Source: Algibacter mikhailovii
Lineage (GTDB): Bacteria; Bacteroidota; Bacteroidia; Flavobacteriales; Flavobacteriaceae
Length of the DNA stretch: 64,000 nt
Reading direction: 5' to 3'
Assembly: GCF_014651495.1 (NCBI RefSeq)
Contig: NZ_BMWZ01000005.1
Span: 186,001 to 250,000 of the forward strand
Below are positions 17,549 to 27,701 of this stretch, piece by piece (positions within the stretch are counted from its first letter, which is position 1; every line of letters starts with the position of its first letter). The position numbers and the translations under genes were made by a program. The notes under the pieces are model-generated. The model ran no database searches. It was given only the letters and a program-made list of their open reading frames with translations, and was not told the origin of the DNA.

Positions 17549-20500
17549 TTAAAGGATTAGATAGTTAATGGCGATGATGGTTTGGTTATAGCTATTAAGA
17601 TTTTCAAGGTATGTAAGTTCAATGCTTGTTGCCGTTTCAATACTTTGAATGTATTGAAAGAAATCAATATCTCCTTCTTTAAAAGTTCTCTCCGCTGTTT
17701 TTAAGATTTCTTTGGCCAGTTGCCGTCCTTGCTCTTCGTAGTAACTTAATGCTTCTTCATGTTGTTTTAGTGTGGAAAGTAAGACTTTGTATTTTGATTG
17801 TAGTCTTATTTTGTAATCTGCTTCTTCTGCTTCGGCCGATTCTAAAGCACGCTTTGAAGCTTTAATTTTTGATGTATTTCCAAAAAACAATATGGGGATT
17901 TTAAGTCCGAGCTGATATCCTTTTAAAGACGTATTTAAGGTGCTATTTGAACCTTGAAAATATTCTGCAGTAATATCAGGGAGTAAATTTTGCTTTTCTT
18001 TTTGATTCAAAGCTTTATAATATAGATTGGTGTTTTCATATAAGGATAATCCAATATGGTCTTCTAATGTAATGGTATTGAGTTCTAGTTTTTCTAAAGG
18101 ATTGTCTGCTATAGTTATGGAGTCTTTTTGAACAAGTTTACTTAATTGTTCTTGGGCTAAAAGAACTTCCTGCAGGGCTTGCTTATAGGTGGTTTCTAAA
18201 AGCTTTTGTTTAGATTTTGCACTTATCATTTCCAAGTAGTTTGTTTCACCCAATTCAAACCTTCGTCGTGATGCTTTCGCAAACTGTTGATATAAACTAT
18301 CTAAATATTGGTAAGCTTTGGCCTTGTTTTTTGCATAACTCAATTGTGAGCAGGCTAGAAATACATCATGTTTTAGAGCCTCAACCTTGATTTGATAATA
18401 GGATTGATTTACATTGTAATTTGCCGTTTTCACTTTCTTATCACTAAAGTATACTGTTGGAAATCTAAAATCTTGAGCAATTCCGAAAACCTTTAATGGC
18501 TCATTATTGATGGCTATATTGTTTTCATCAAAATGATAGTATACTGATGTTTTATCAAAATTAAATGCACTACCAACGCGTGTTTTAGATTCTTCAGTTT
18601 TTAAAGCCGTGGCTTTAAGTTGCGCATTATTTTCTAAAGCTATGCTGACAATTTCCTCAGCGCTAAGCGCAACGGTTTGACCCTGTGATGAAATGAACCA
18701 CAATAAGATTATAAATGAAATGATGTTTTTCTTTTTCATTTTTAAAATAGATTTTTCTTCGTACCATGCATATAAAATTGGTAAAACTACTAAGGTTAAT
18801 ATAGTAGATGTAATTAATCCTCCTATAACAACTGTTGCTAGGGGACGTTGTACCTCGGCTCCTGCGCTTGTAGAAATAGCCATAGGGAGGAAGCCTAAGG
18901 CAGCAGCTAGTGCAGTTAAAACTACAGGTCTTAGGCGCTCTGATGCACCTTTTTTTATTAGGGATTCAATGTTTGATATATTAGTTTGTTTTAAATCTTT
19001 AAAATGTTCAATCAAAACAATGCCATTGAGAACAGCAATTCCAAAAAGAGCAATAAAGCCAACACCTGCCGAAATACTAAAGGGCATGTCTCTTAGCCAT
19101 AGTAGAAAAATACCTCCAACAGCAGCAAAAGGTATGGCGGAGTAGACCATCAAAGCCTCTTTTAATGAGTCAAATGCGAAATATAGGAGTGTAAAAATGA
19201 GGATTAGAGCAATAGGAACGGCTATGAGAAGTCTCGATTTAGCACTTTGTAAGTTTTCAAATTGTCCGCCATAATTTATTGTATAGCCTATGGGTAATTT
19301 TACTTGATTTTTTATGATGGTTTGTACATCATTTACCACCGATTGTAAATCTCTATTTCTTACATTAATACCAACTACAACACGACGTTTGGTGTCATCT
19401 CTAGAAATTTTTGCAGGTCCAGTTGAATATTCAACTTGGGCTAATTCTTGTAAAGGTATTTTCATGCCATTGGGTGTGTCTATAAAAAGGCCTTTTAGAT
19501 TTGCAATATTTTTTCGATGTTCGGCTTCTAACCGAACCACCAAATCAAAGCGTTTTTCACCTTCAAAAACTTGACCTACGGTTTTGCCAGCAAAGCCCAT
19601 GGCAATGATGTCATTAATATCGGCAATATTCAAACCATAGCGTGCAATTTTGCTTCGGTCATAGGTAACATTCATTTGAGGTAAGCCTTCTATTTTATCA
19701 ACAATAATATCTGAAGCGCCTTCAACATGCTGTATTAAGGTTTTAATTTCATCTGCTTTACTAGCTAAAACTTTTAAGTCTTCACCAAAAATTTTAATTG
19801 CAATATCTGCTCTTACTCCAGTAATAAGCTCATTAAAACGCATTTCTATGGGCTGGGTAAATTCTATTTCCATACCCGGAATTATGGAAAGTGCCTGCTT
19901 AAATTTATCCGCTAGCTCGTCTTTAGTTTCAGCTGATACCCATTCATTTTTGGGTTTTAGTTTGATAATAACATCACTTTCTTCCATACTCATTGGATCT
20001 GTGGGGACTTCGGCAGCACCAATCCTACTAACTACTTGGTCAACTTCAGGGAAGGATTCGAGGAGTATATTTTCAATTTTTGTGGTGATTTCAATTGTTC
20101 GTTCTAATGATGTTCCCGTTTTTAAAACAGGCTGAATCACAAAATCACCCTCGTCTAAGGTTGGTACAAATTCACCGCCCATCCTCATGAAAGTCCAAAA
20201 GCTTGTCACTAATAAAAAGGTAGCTATGGCAAGTACTATTTTTCTATTGGCCAATGCCCAATTAATAGTAGGTTTGTATACATAGTTTAAGAGATGCATT
20301 ATTCTTACCGAGATATTTTTATCACTGTAGACTTTAGGTTTTAGGAATAATGAGGACATCACAGGGACATAGGTTAGGCAAAAAATCATAGCGCCTATTA
20401 AAGCAAAACTAAAAGTTAATGCCATTGGTTGAAACATTTTTCCTTCTACGCCGCTTAAGGATAAAATGGGTATGAATACAATAAGGATAATGAGTTGTCC

Positions 20501-21862
20501 AAAAATGGCTGAGTTCATCATTTTTGAAGCACTTTTTAAAGTTATTTCATCAATTTTTAATTTTTGATTGGTTTTAGAAAGTGCGCCTATTTTTGTTGTT
20601 TCCTTGTTAATGGTAATGGCAATAAATTCAACAATAATAACTGCTCCATCAATAATAATTCCAAAATCAATAGCCCCAAGGCTCATTAAATTGGCGTCTA
20701 TTCCAAAAATATTCATAAGTGATATAGCAAACAATAAACACATTGGAATAACAGAAGCAACTACCAAGCCAGATCGCCAATTACCTAAAAGTAGAACCAC
20801 CACAAATATGACAATGAGTCCTCCTAAAATTAAATTTTCAGCTACGGTAAATGTGGTTTTGTCAATAAGCTCACTGCGTTCAAGAAAACCATTAATATAG
20901 ACCCCTTCAGGTAAAACATCTTGAATAGCGGCAACGCGATCTTTTACGGCATTTATGACTTCTTTAGAGTTGCCATCTTTTAACATCATTATTTGGCCGA
21001 GTACCTTTTCACCTTCCCCATTTCCGGTAATGGCTCCAAAACGGGTAGCACGTCCTAGGTTAACTTTTGCAACATCTTTAATATATATAGGGATTCCCGC
21101 GTTTTTAACGACAATTTGATTAATGTCATTTATTGAATGTACTAAACCTTCACCTCTTATAAAAAACGCTTTATTGGTCTTTTCAATGTATCCACCCCCA
21201 GCGACACTATTGTTTTTTTCTAAAGCTTTAAAAATATCTATATACGATATGTTCATGGCTTTTAGTTTTGAGGGATTTATTGCCACTTCATACTGTTTTA
21301 AATAGCCACCCCAAGTGTTGACCTCTACCACACCAGGAATGCCAGAGAGTTGCCTTTTTACTATCCAATCTTGAATGGTACGGAGCTCTGTTGCAGAATA
21401 TTTAGTTTTATAACCAGGTTTTACATCTAATATATATTGGTAAATTTCACCTAATCCCGTAGTAATTGGTCCCATTTCAGGAACACCAAAATTTTCAGGA
21501 ATTTTCTCAGACGCCGATTTGATTTTTTCAGCAATTAACTGCCTTGGTAGGTAGGTACCCATGTTGTCTTTAAATACTATGGTAACCACCGATAAGCCGA
21601 ATTTTGAAATAGACCGTATTTCTTCAACCCCCGGAAGATTTGCCATCTCAAGTTCTATAGGGTAGGTAATAAATTGCTCAATATCTTGGGTGGATAAATT
21701 TCTTGAAGTGGTAATGACCTGAACTTGATTATTGGTAATATCGGGAACAGCACCAATAGAGATTTGCGTTAGGGAGAAAATTCCGTAACCAACAATAAAA
21801 AGCGAAAAGAGTATTATAACAAGCTTATTCTTTAAGCTGAATTTTATGATGTGACTAAGCAT
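17549..21862 (-). CDS. CzcA-type heavy-metal RND pump fused to a TolC-like outer-membrane factor
   Basis: A 1437-residue fusion. Residues 1 to about 1035 form a heavy-metal RND pump with 12 membrane helices; the proton-relay signature DFGIIIDGAVIIVE (Asp399, Asp405, Glu412) is the CzcA kind seen in divalent-cation pumps rather than the Cu/Ag CusA kind. Residues 1042-1437 form a TolC-like outer-membrane factor with two long coiled-coil repeats. Between them Met1042 opens a signal-peptide-like segment (KKKN, a hydrophobic stretch, then ISSQGQ). Similar CzcA fusions are common in Bacteroidota. Operon with a His-rich small gene upstream and the adaptor downstream. Likely substrates: zinc, cobalt, cadmium or nickel. 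Confidence 0.92.
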   Translation of the reverse strand: MLSHIIKFSLKNKLVIILFSLFIVGYGIFSLTQISIGAVPDITNNQVQVITTSRNLSTQDIEQFITYPIELEMANLPGVEEIRSISKFGLSVVTIVFKDNMGTYLPRQLIAEKIKSASEKIPENFGVPEMGPITTGLGEIYQYILDVKPGYKTKYSATELRTIQDWIVKRQLSGIPGVVEVNTWGGYLKQYEVAINPSKLKAMNISYIDIFKALEKNNSVAGGGYIEKTNKAFFIRGEGLVHSINDINQIVVKNAGIPIYIKDVAKVNLGRATRFGAITGNGEGEKVLGQIMMLKDGNSKEVINAVKDRVAAIQDVLPEGVYINGFLERSELIDKTTFTVAENLILGGLIVIFVVVLLLGNWRSGLVVASVIPMCLLFAISLMNIFGIDANLMSLGAIDFGIIIDGAVIIVEFIAITINKETTKIGALSKTNQKLKIDEITLKSASKMMNSAIFGQLIILIVFIPILSLSGVEGKMFQPMALTFSFALIGAMIFCLTYVPVMSSLFLKPKVYSDKNISVRIMHLLNYVYKPTINWALANRKIVLAIATFLLVTSFWTFMRMGGEFVPTLDEGDFVIQPVLKTGTSLERTIEITTKIENILLESFPEVDQVVSRIGAAEVPTDPMSMEESDVIIKLKPKNEWVSAETKDELADKFKQALSIIPGMEIEFTQPIEMRFNELITGVRADIAIKIFGEDLKVLASKADEIKTLIQHVEGASDIIVDKIEGLPQMNVTYDRSKIARYGLNIADINDIIAMGFAGKTVGQVFEGEKRFDLVVRLEAEHRKNIANLKGLFIDTPNGMKIPLQELAQVEYSTGPAKISRDDTKRRVVVGINVRNRDLQSVVNDVQTIIKNQVKLPIGYTINYGGQFENLQSAKSRLLIAVPIALILIFTLLYFAFDSLKEALMVYSAIPFAAVGGIFLLWLRDMPFSISAGVGFIALFGIAVLNGIVLIEHFKDLKQTNISNIESLIKKGASERLRPVVLTALAAALGFLPMAISTSAGAEVQRPLATVVIGGLITSTILTLVVLPILYAWYEEKSILKMKKKNIISFIILLWFISSQGQTVALSAEEIVSIALENNAQLKATALKTEESKTRVGSAFNFDKTSVYYHFDENNIAINNEPLKVFGIAQDFRFPTVYFSDKKVKTANYNVNQSYYQIKVEALKHDVFLACSQLSYAKNKAKAYQYLDSLYQQFAKASRRRFELGETNYLEMISAKSKQKLLETTYKQALQEVLLAQEQLSKLVQKDSITIADNPLEKLELNTITLEDHIGLSLYENTNLYYKALNQKEKQNLLPDITAEYFQGSNSTLNTSLKGYQLGLKIPILFFGNTSKIKASKRALESAEAEEADYKIRLQSKYKVLLSTLKQHEEALSYYEEQGRQLAKEILKTAERTFKEGDIDFFQYIQSIETATSIELTYLENLNSYNQTIIAINYLIL

Positions 21863-21931
21863 AATTCAGTAATGAAAGATTAATAGTTCTATTCAAGGGA
21901 TTTGAATAGATTAAAAATATGTTCAGGAGAA

Positions 21932-22324
21932 TTATACGGTCTTTGGTGGTTGAAAAACAGAAGGTTTCTCAAAAATGGATGAGGATTCTTTATAGTGAAA
22001 ATTTAACGGCACCTCTTGGAATCCAAAAGCATGACATTGATAAAGGGGATAAGCATTAAGAATAAAGGCTACGTTGATGCTACACTGCATGTGCTGATGA
22101 TTTTTAAATGGTAAATCATCATGTTCTTCATGTTCGTTATAATCTGTAGTTACCTGCTCGCTATAATGTTCAATAAGAAACTCTAAAAACGAGTCACCAT
22201 AAACTTCCTTATGAAATTTGGCATGTTCAATTAACACATCAAGTTTTGAAAAATCTTCTGTGTTAATATTGAAACTTTGTACAAGAATCAATACCGAATA
22301 TAATATGGCTAAGGCTTTACTCAT
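21932..22324 (-). CDS. Small His-rich exported protein upstream of CzcA
   Basis: A 130-residue protein with an N-terminal hydrophobic segment (MSKALAILYSVLILVQSF) and a His/acid-rich middle (EHEEHDDLPFKNHQHMQC, about 65-82), plus a second Cys-His pair (YQCHAF). First gene of the metal-efflux operon, 69 nt before the pump gene and directly behind a good promoter element. The composition and position suggest a periplasmic metal-binding or metal-sensing accessory protein; this is inference and I do not recognise a named family. Confidence 0.65.
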   Translation of the reverse strand: MSKALAILYSVLILVQSFNINTEDFSKLDVLIEHAKFHKEVYGDSFLEFLIEHYSEQVTTDYNEHEEHDDLPFKNHQHMQCSINVAFILNAYPLYQCHAFGFQEVPLNFHYKESSSIFEKPSVFQPPKTV

Positions 22325-22331
22325 ACCCTAA

Positions 22332-22339
22332 CAAAGCTA
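22332..22339 (-). promoter_or_regulatory. Putative -7 element (TAgcTTTG) of the metal-efflux operon
   Basis: Perfect TAnnTTTG match on the minus strand, 7 nt before the ATG at 22324, in the 35-nt gap behind the SprA-like gene. It suggests the efflux operon is transcribed separately. Confidence 0.5.
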
Positions 22340-22359
22340 CGAAAAAATAGGTTAAATAA

Positions 22360-25300
22360 TTAGAAATAAGCTTTTAGCTGTACAGAGCCCGAGTGAATGG
22401 TTTTACTTGTTTCCGTTTTTCTTCCAAAGTAACTTAAGTTTAAATCTAAAAATTTGGTAAGTTTTCTTTGCGCTAAAACACTCCAAGTAAAGTTTTTTCC
22501 GGGCTGCAGTCCTTCTAATATCTGATAGGCGACAGGCGTATTTGGATTGCCTTCAAACGCATTAGAGTAATAATTAAAAACACCGTTTATAGCACTTTTA
22601 GCACCACTTCCCAAAGTGAAAGATGCGCCGTAATTTTGTTGTTTTAATGACTCTTCTTCTCCAATGGTGTTCTGTTTTGAGGTTAACTGATAAAAAACAT
22701 CAAAACTGGAATTGTCATTAAACAAATACGATAGCTTTGGATTTAAACGGGTTTCGTTTAAGTTGAAATTTTTACTAGTAAAATTCTCACTAACACTTTC
22801 ATTGGTGTTTAAAGAACCTAGAACATTGATAAGCCAATTGTGTGTGACCTTATGATTGAAATTAAGTTGATGACTACTTAAACCATTTTCTATAAAACCT
22901 ATTGACAAGACATTTCTTGTTGTGTTTTTTAAGTAGGTGTACGATGTGGTATAACGCTGTTTTCCACGATTGAAAAACAATACATTTCTAAAATTTAATT
23001 GTAAACCAAGCAAATCATCTTCATCGCCATTAAATGGATTTAAATTAAACCCATTTCCATCACGTTTTAACTTTCTGTCTACCAAATAACTGGTTTGATT
23101 GTAAAAATGTGACCAAAAGCGTTGTTGTTTATTGCTGGAAACAGACCATTGTGCCGGATTAATGGTTATAGTTTGACTCAACCTGTTTTGATGCGTTTTC
23201 ACGAAAATTCTATTAGGTAAAAGTACCCTAATGAAAGTCCCTTGGTCTTGAAACTGAGCCAATTCAAATTCTTCAAGTTCTTGAATACCATTCCCATTAT
23301 AGTCAATCCAAGTATAAGCACCTTGCCCTGGTTCTACTTCAACATACGTGAAATCTTGAAGGGGAAGCGTGCCCGAATTGGTTTCAAATACAGTGTTCCA
23401 TAATACTATTTGTTTAAATAACTTTTGGTTGAATTGAAATCTAGAGTTTAGTGAGTTTTCATCTTGCACATCGGGTTCCTCATTTTTCAAGGTACGGTAA
23501 TTGGCAAATAGCATTAAATTAGTGTTCTTGTTTCTAATGAGCTGTGATTTTAAATAGATTTGGTTTGAGGAATTTACTTTTTGTAATACATTGTTTCTTA
23601 GACTATCATTTATACGGTTTTTATAGCCTACTTCGGCAAATATTTTAGTGCTATCACCAACCCCAACGAAAGCTTCATAGGCAATGAATTTTTGACTTAA
23701 ATGCGTAAGTGTTTGCGTGGCTAACTCACGTTCTTCATTGTTCTCAAAGGAAATCTTTCCACCTAGCCAGCTTTTATTCATGCCGTAAGTCAGTCGGTTA
23801 TGCGACCTTGAAAACGCAGAAGTTTTAGTGTTAGATTCAGTGTCTAAAAAACTGGATTTTGAAGAAATAATAAATCGGTTTAGTTTCAATTCACCATTTA
23901 CTAAATGTCTTTGACCATTAAAGCCCTCGGAGAACTTTAGAAATTGGTACTGATAGTTTATAATGCCTTTGTTTTTATGAGCTAAAGTTAAACCCGAATT
24001 CACTAAGATTTGGTCGCCTAATTCACTAGATATTTGGCGACCAGGTGGTTGGTCTAAATTCCAATCTCTACTGAATTCTACATTGTAAAGACCTTCTATA
24101 TTTCTGTAGTCTGCGCTAACAACATCACCATCTGCAAAGGCGTCTAAATTCCAAGAGTTTTCTTTTTTAATGATATTTTGATTAATAGTTACTTTCCCCG
24201 CAAATCCATCATTGTTATCATTATCTATTGATGAGAATTGATTTTGATCATATTTACTGCCAGAAGCTTCAAAAAAGATATTGGTTTTTTCAGTAGGCTT
24301 GTATCTTCCATTTACTATGGCTACCTGTAATTTTTTTGGAGCCACTAATTGGATTACAGGAGCAAAGTTTCCTTGATTAGCGCCAACATATTCGTAAATA
24401 TTATTAATGGCATTAATGCTGCTTAACCTGTAATCGCCCTGATTTTCGCCTAGCAAAGAAAACGTAACGCTGTATAGTTCATCCTCTGGATTATTTGAGA
24501 ATACAAATACTTCTTCGCCATTTACAAACTCTTTTTTATAGAGTATCCTATTTTGATTGTATTCTTCTCTAATTTCTGAGGGGGCTAACATTTTGCTCGT
24601 ATCATCGCCTGCATTGGTTAAAATTTCTACCTGTTCATCAGATAAATTTTGTTGTAAAGGTTGGTTTTTAGCATCATTTTCAGAATAAATGGAAACTCCA
24701 ATATCCAATTTTTTACTTTCATATTGACCACCGCCAAAACCTACAAATCGCGTATAATTTCGTTCTGTAAATTGGTAATCGACAGAAATTCTCATCTCAG
24801 ATGTAATGGGAAACGTCGCATTAAAAATAATCTCTCCCGCATTATAGTCAATAATGTAATCTTGATCTTCACCACGCCTTGCAACCACGCCGTTCACATA
24901 GACAACCTCACTTCCAGAGACGATAAGCACAAATAATTCTCCGTTAGGTCCCTTAAGCTTGTAGGGTCCTTGATTGCCCTCTTGTGCAGTGAATTGATCG
25001 GTAGTAAATTGGCCTCGTACAATGGCACCAGCGGCAAACAAACTAGTTTGGGCCTCAGGTTCTCCTAGTTTAATATTGAAATTCAATCCTTGTACACGTT
25101 TGGAAAAATTGGAAAAATAAGAATTTGTATTTACCAAATCTATATCTCCGGCTCTTACATTCCAACGGTCACTGAAAAGCTCTATAAATACCTGGTCAAA
25201 TTCGTCCAAACGTTGCGAATAACCACTTTCTTGTAAAGGAATGTTTGCATCTTGAATAGAGGCGCGTAAAGAAACTTTATTGTCTAGTTTACCTGTAATC

Positions 25301-25785
25301 TGTAAATCTAATTCACTATTTAAAACTGAGTTTTGATTATTGCCAACCGTAACGCCTCTGGAAATACTCCCAGAAGTGGTTAAGCCATCAAAAGGAATGA
25401 ATTTTTTTTCTGAGTTTGGCTGTTTTAACTTGTATAAGGTTTGCATATTATCATTGCTCTCAACAATAATATCTTCATCAAGTTGTTGATAAGTTTTAGT
25501 TAAAAAATACGGATATTTTAAGTAATAAATTATTAATGAATCGGTTTGAACCGGTTTTTTTAAGGTAAGTATGGCTTTTGAAAAATCTACATGATAATAA
25601 GTAGAATCAATAATGGAATTGTCTTTACGCCTTAAAACAAATGCACTCGAATTTATACTAACATTATCAATTTGTATGCTGTCCTTTACCGCAACTTTTT
25701 TAGTTCTGTAATTAGATGTCTGACGCTGTGAAAAGCCATAATAGCTAATTAAGAACAAAAAGATATAGGTAAAACGCTTCATCAA
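22360..25785 (-). CDS. Large SprA-like outer-membrane beta-barrel protein
   Basis: An 1141-residue protein with a signal peptide (MMKRFTYIFLFLISYYGFSQ). After a periplasmic N-terminal region with short beta domains (residues 21-140), the stretch near 145-245 (TSGSISRGVTVGNNQN, then DNKVSLRASIQDANIPLQ, RLDEFDQVFIELFSDRW) resembles the plug and early barrel of SprA, the T9SS translocon. The rest is rich in alternating, aromatic-ended strands typical of a large barrel (for example LNFRNVLFFNRGKQRYTTSY) and ends in an aromatic residue (KAYF), as barrels do. At half the length of SprA (usually over 2000 residues) it is a paralogue-like protein, not SprA. Function unknown. Confidence 0.7.
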   Translation of the reverse strand: MMKRFTYIFLFLISYYGFSQRQTSNYRTKKVAVKDSIQIDNVSINSSAFVLRRKDNSIIDSTYYHVDFSKAILTLKKPVQTDSLIIYYLKYPYFLTKTYQQLDEDIIVESNDNMQTLYKLKQPNSEKKFIPFDGLTTSGSISRGVTVGNNQNSVLNSELDLQITGKLDNKVSLRASIQDANIPLQESGYSQRLDEFDQVFIELFSDRWNVRAGDIDLVNTNSYFSNFSKRVQGLNFNIKLGEPEAQTSLFAAGAIVRGQFTTDQFTAQEGNQGPYKLKGPNGELFVLIVSGSEVVYVNGVVARRGEDQDYIIDYNAGEIIFNATFPITSEMRISVDYQFTERNYTRFVGFGGGQYESKKLDIGVSIYSENDAKNQPLQQNLSDEQVEILTNAGDDTSKMLAPSEIREEYNQNRILYKKEFVNGEEVFVFSNNPEDELYSVTFSLLGENQGDYRLSSINAINNIYEYVGANQGNFAPVIQLVAPKKLQVAIVNGRYKPTEKTNIFFEASGSKYDQNQFSSIDNDNNDGFAGKVTINQNIIKKENSWNLDAFADGDVVSADYRNIEGLYNVEFSRDWNLDQPPGRQISSELGDQILVNSGLTLAHKNKGIINYQYQFLKFSEGFNGQRHLVNGELKLNRFIISSKSSFLDTESNTKTSAFSRSHNRLTYGMNKSWLGGKISFENNEERELATQTLTHLSQKFIAYEAFVGVGDSTKIFAEVGYKNRINDSLRNNVLQKVNSSNQIYLKSQLIRNKNTNLMLFANYRTLKNEEPDVQDENSLNSRFQFNQKLFKQIVLWNTVFETNSGTLPLQDFTYVEVEPGQGAYTWIDYNGNGIQELEEFELAQFQDQGTFIRVLLPNRIFVKTHQNRLSQTITINPAQWSVSSNKQQRFWSHFYNQTSYLVDRKLKRDGNGFNLNPFNGDEDDLLGLQLNFRNVLFFNRGKQRYTTSYTYLKNTTRNVLSIGFIENGLSSHQLNFNHKVTHNWLINVLGSLNTNESVSENFTSKNFNLNETRLNPKLSYLFNDNSSFDVFYQLTSKQNTIGEEESLKQQNYGASFTLGSGAKSAINGVFNYYSNAFEGNPNTPVAYQILEGLQPGKNFTWSVLAQRKLTKFLDLNLSYFGRKTETSKTIHSGSVQLKAYF

Positions 25786-25955
25786 GTACTTAAACTGAAA
25801 ATAGTTTAAAATATTTTATTTAGAATAGGCGATAAATCGGCCTTAAATTAATAGCGTAAAAGTAACGTATTATTTATTTTAGCTAAAATTAGATATGCTA
25901 TCCTTGCAAACAATCTACGTGATGCAAATAAAGCACCTATTAAATTTAATTGAAT

Positions 25956-26714
25956 ATGAAAATTATATCCTATAACGTCAATGGTATTCGTGCAGCTTTA
26001 AACAAAGGTTTTCTTGATTGGCTTGTAGCAGCAGATCCTGATGTTATTTGTCTTCAAGAAATAAAGGCTATGAAGGAGCAGTTGGATGTAAGTCTTTTTG
26101 AGGATGCTGGATACAAATATCATTATTGGTTTAGTGCTCAAAAAAAAGGCTATAGTGGTGTTGCTATTTTGAGCAAAACAGAACCTAAACATATAGCGTA
26201 TGGCACGGGGATTGAATCCATGGATTTTGAAGGGCGTAACATTCGAGCAGATTTTGATGGTGTTTCAGTGATGAGCCTGTATTTACCCTCGGGAACTAAT
26301 GGTGCTCGATTAAATCATAAACTGGAATACATGGATATGTTTCAGGAGTATATTAATGGGCTCAAAAAAGATATCCCAAACCTTGTTATTTGCGGCGATT
26401 ATAATATCTGTCATGAAGAAATGGATATACATAACCCTAAAATGAAAGGGGTTTCAGGTTTTTTACCTGTTGAACGGACTTGGATAGGACGTTTTATTGA
26501 GAATGGTTTTATAGATTCTTTTAGGTATTTAAACCCAGAATTGCAGCAATATAGTTGGTGGAGTTATAGGGCTAACTCCAGGGCTAATAATAAAGGTTGG
26601 CGTTTGGATTATGCTATGGTTTCTAAACCTTTACAAGAAAATATTAAAAGAGCCGTTATATTAACTGAAGCTGTACATAGTGATCATTGTCCAATATTAG
26701 TAGAAATTGATTAA
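25956..26714 (+). CDS. xth: Exodeoxyribonuclease III
   Basis: Mg-dependent AP endonuclease and 3'-5' exonuclease in base-excision repair. The 252-residue protein shows the family motifs in order: ISYNVNGIRA (4-13), CLQEIKAM (Glu35), the LYLPSGTN segment, CGDYNICH, RLDYAMVS and the C-terminal HSDHCPI. I chose the ATG at 25956; a TTG two codons earlier (25950) is in frame but less likely. It is divergent from the SprA-like gene and lies 24 nt before the OmpA-type lipoprotein gene. Confidence 0.93.
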   Translation: MKIISYNVNGIRAALNKGFLDWLVAADPDVICLQEIKAMKEQLDVSLFEDAGYKYHYWFSAQKKGYSGVAILSKTEPKHIAYGTGIESMDFEGRNIRADFDGVSVMSLYLPSGTNGARLNHKLEYMDMFQEYINGLKKDIPNLVICGDYNICHEEMDIHNPKMKGVSGFLPVERTWIGRFIENGFIDSFRYLNPELQQYSWWSYRANSRANNKGWRLDYAMVSKPLQENIKRAVILTEAVHSDHCPILVEID

Positions 26715-26738
26715 CAACATCATATAAACCCAAATAAC

Positions 26739-27701
26739 ATGATTAAAAGAATAGTATTTTCAATAATAACATTGATGTTTTTAACATCTTGTGTTTCTCC
26801 TAAAATCTATAAAGATTTAGAAGCAAAATATGCCGATTTAAAAGAAGAAAACAGAAAGCTTGCTGCGGAAAACGAAAACCTTTTAAATACAAAAAATACT
26901 GCAGAGAATGAGTTAAAGCAACTTAATGCAGCATATGATGAGGCTGTTGCAGAACGTGATAAATTGCAAGCTGATTATAACGCTACTAAAGCTAATCTCG
27001 ATAATTTAAAATCATCTTATAATGCCTTAGAAAAAAATAGTTCAGCTGCTATAGCTGCAAATTCACAGAAAAACAGGGAGTTGTTAGCACAACTTGAGGC
27101 AAAAGAACAGGCTTTGTCTGCTGAGATAACTAGGCTAGTACAACTTAAAAAAGAACTGGAGGATCGTTCAAATCGTGTAGCAGAATTAGAGGAAGTAATT
27201 AGAGCAAAGGATGCTGCTATGACTAAACTTAAAAATGCCATATCAAGCGCCTTAACTGATTTTGAAGGTAAGGGGTTAACCGTTGAACAGCGCAATGGAA
27301 AAGTATATGTATCTATGGAAAATAAACTTTTATTCAGCTCTGGGAGTTGGGCTGTGGGTACAGAGGGACGAAGAGCGGTGCAGCAATTGGGTACGGTTCT
27401 TGGTGAAAATCCAGACATAGCTGTTTTAATTGAAGGTCATACTGATAATGTACCCTATTCTGGCAATGGTACCTTAACCAGTAACTGGGATTTGTCAACT
27501 AAGCGCGCAACGTCAATAGTTAATATTTTAAGAGAAAATAATAATATTATTCCAGGAAATTTAACAGCTGCTGGTCGCGGGGAGTTCGCACCCATCGCCT
27601 CAAATGATAATAACCAAGGCAAGGCAAAAAACAGGCGTATAGAGGTGATATTAACACCGAAACTGGATGAGCTATCTAGGTTACTAAATGAAGAACAATA
27701 G
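26739..27701 (+). CDS. OmpA-family peptidoglycan-binding lipoprotein with coiled coil
   Basis: A 320-residue lipoprotein (signal ending LTSC, Cys18), then a long coiled coil (about 25-165, rich in Lys/Glu/Ala with heptads such as LKEENRKLAAENENLLN), then an OmpA/MotB domain (about 190-310) with the peptidoglycan-binding residues in EGHTDNVPYS and KNRRIEVIL. It ties the outer membrane to the cell wall across the periplasm. It closely follows xth and ends before a hairpin terminator. Confidence 0.9.
   Translation: MIKRIVFSIITLMFLTSCVSPKIYKDLEAKYADLKEENRKLAAENENLLNTKNTAENELKQLNAAYDEAVAERDKLQADYNATKANLDNLKSSYNALEKNSSAAIAANSQKNRELLAQLEAKEQALSAEITRLVQLKKELEDRSNRVAELEEVIRAKDAAMTKLKNAISSALTDFEGKGLTVEQRNGKVYVSMENKLLFSSGSWAVGTEGRRAVQQLGTVLGENPDIAVLIEGHTDNVPYSGNGTLTSNWDLSTKRATSIVNILRENNNIIPGNLTAAGRGEFAPIASNDNNQGKAKNRRIEVILTPKLDELSRLLNEEQ

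Noticed and set aside
18693-20900. Several plus-strand open frames opposite the CzcA-OMF gene
   Set aside because: All are in the antisense of a well-supported coding sequence and show no start signals or known motifs.
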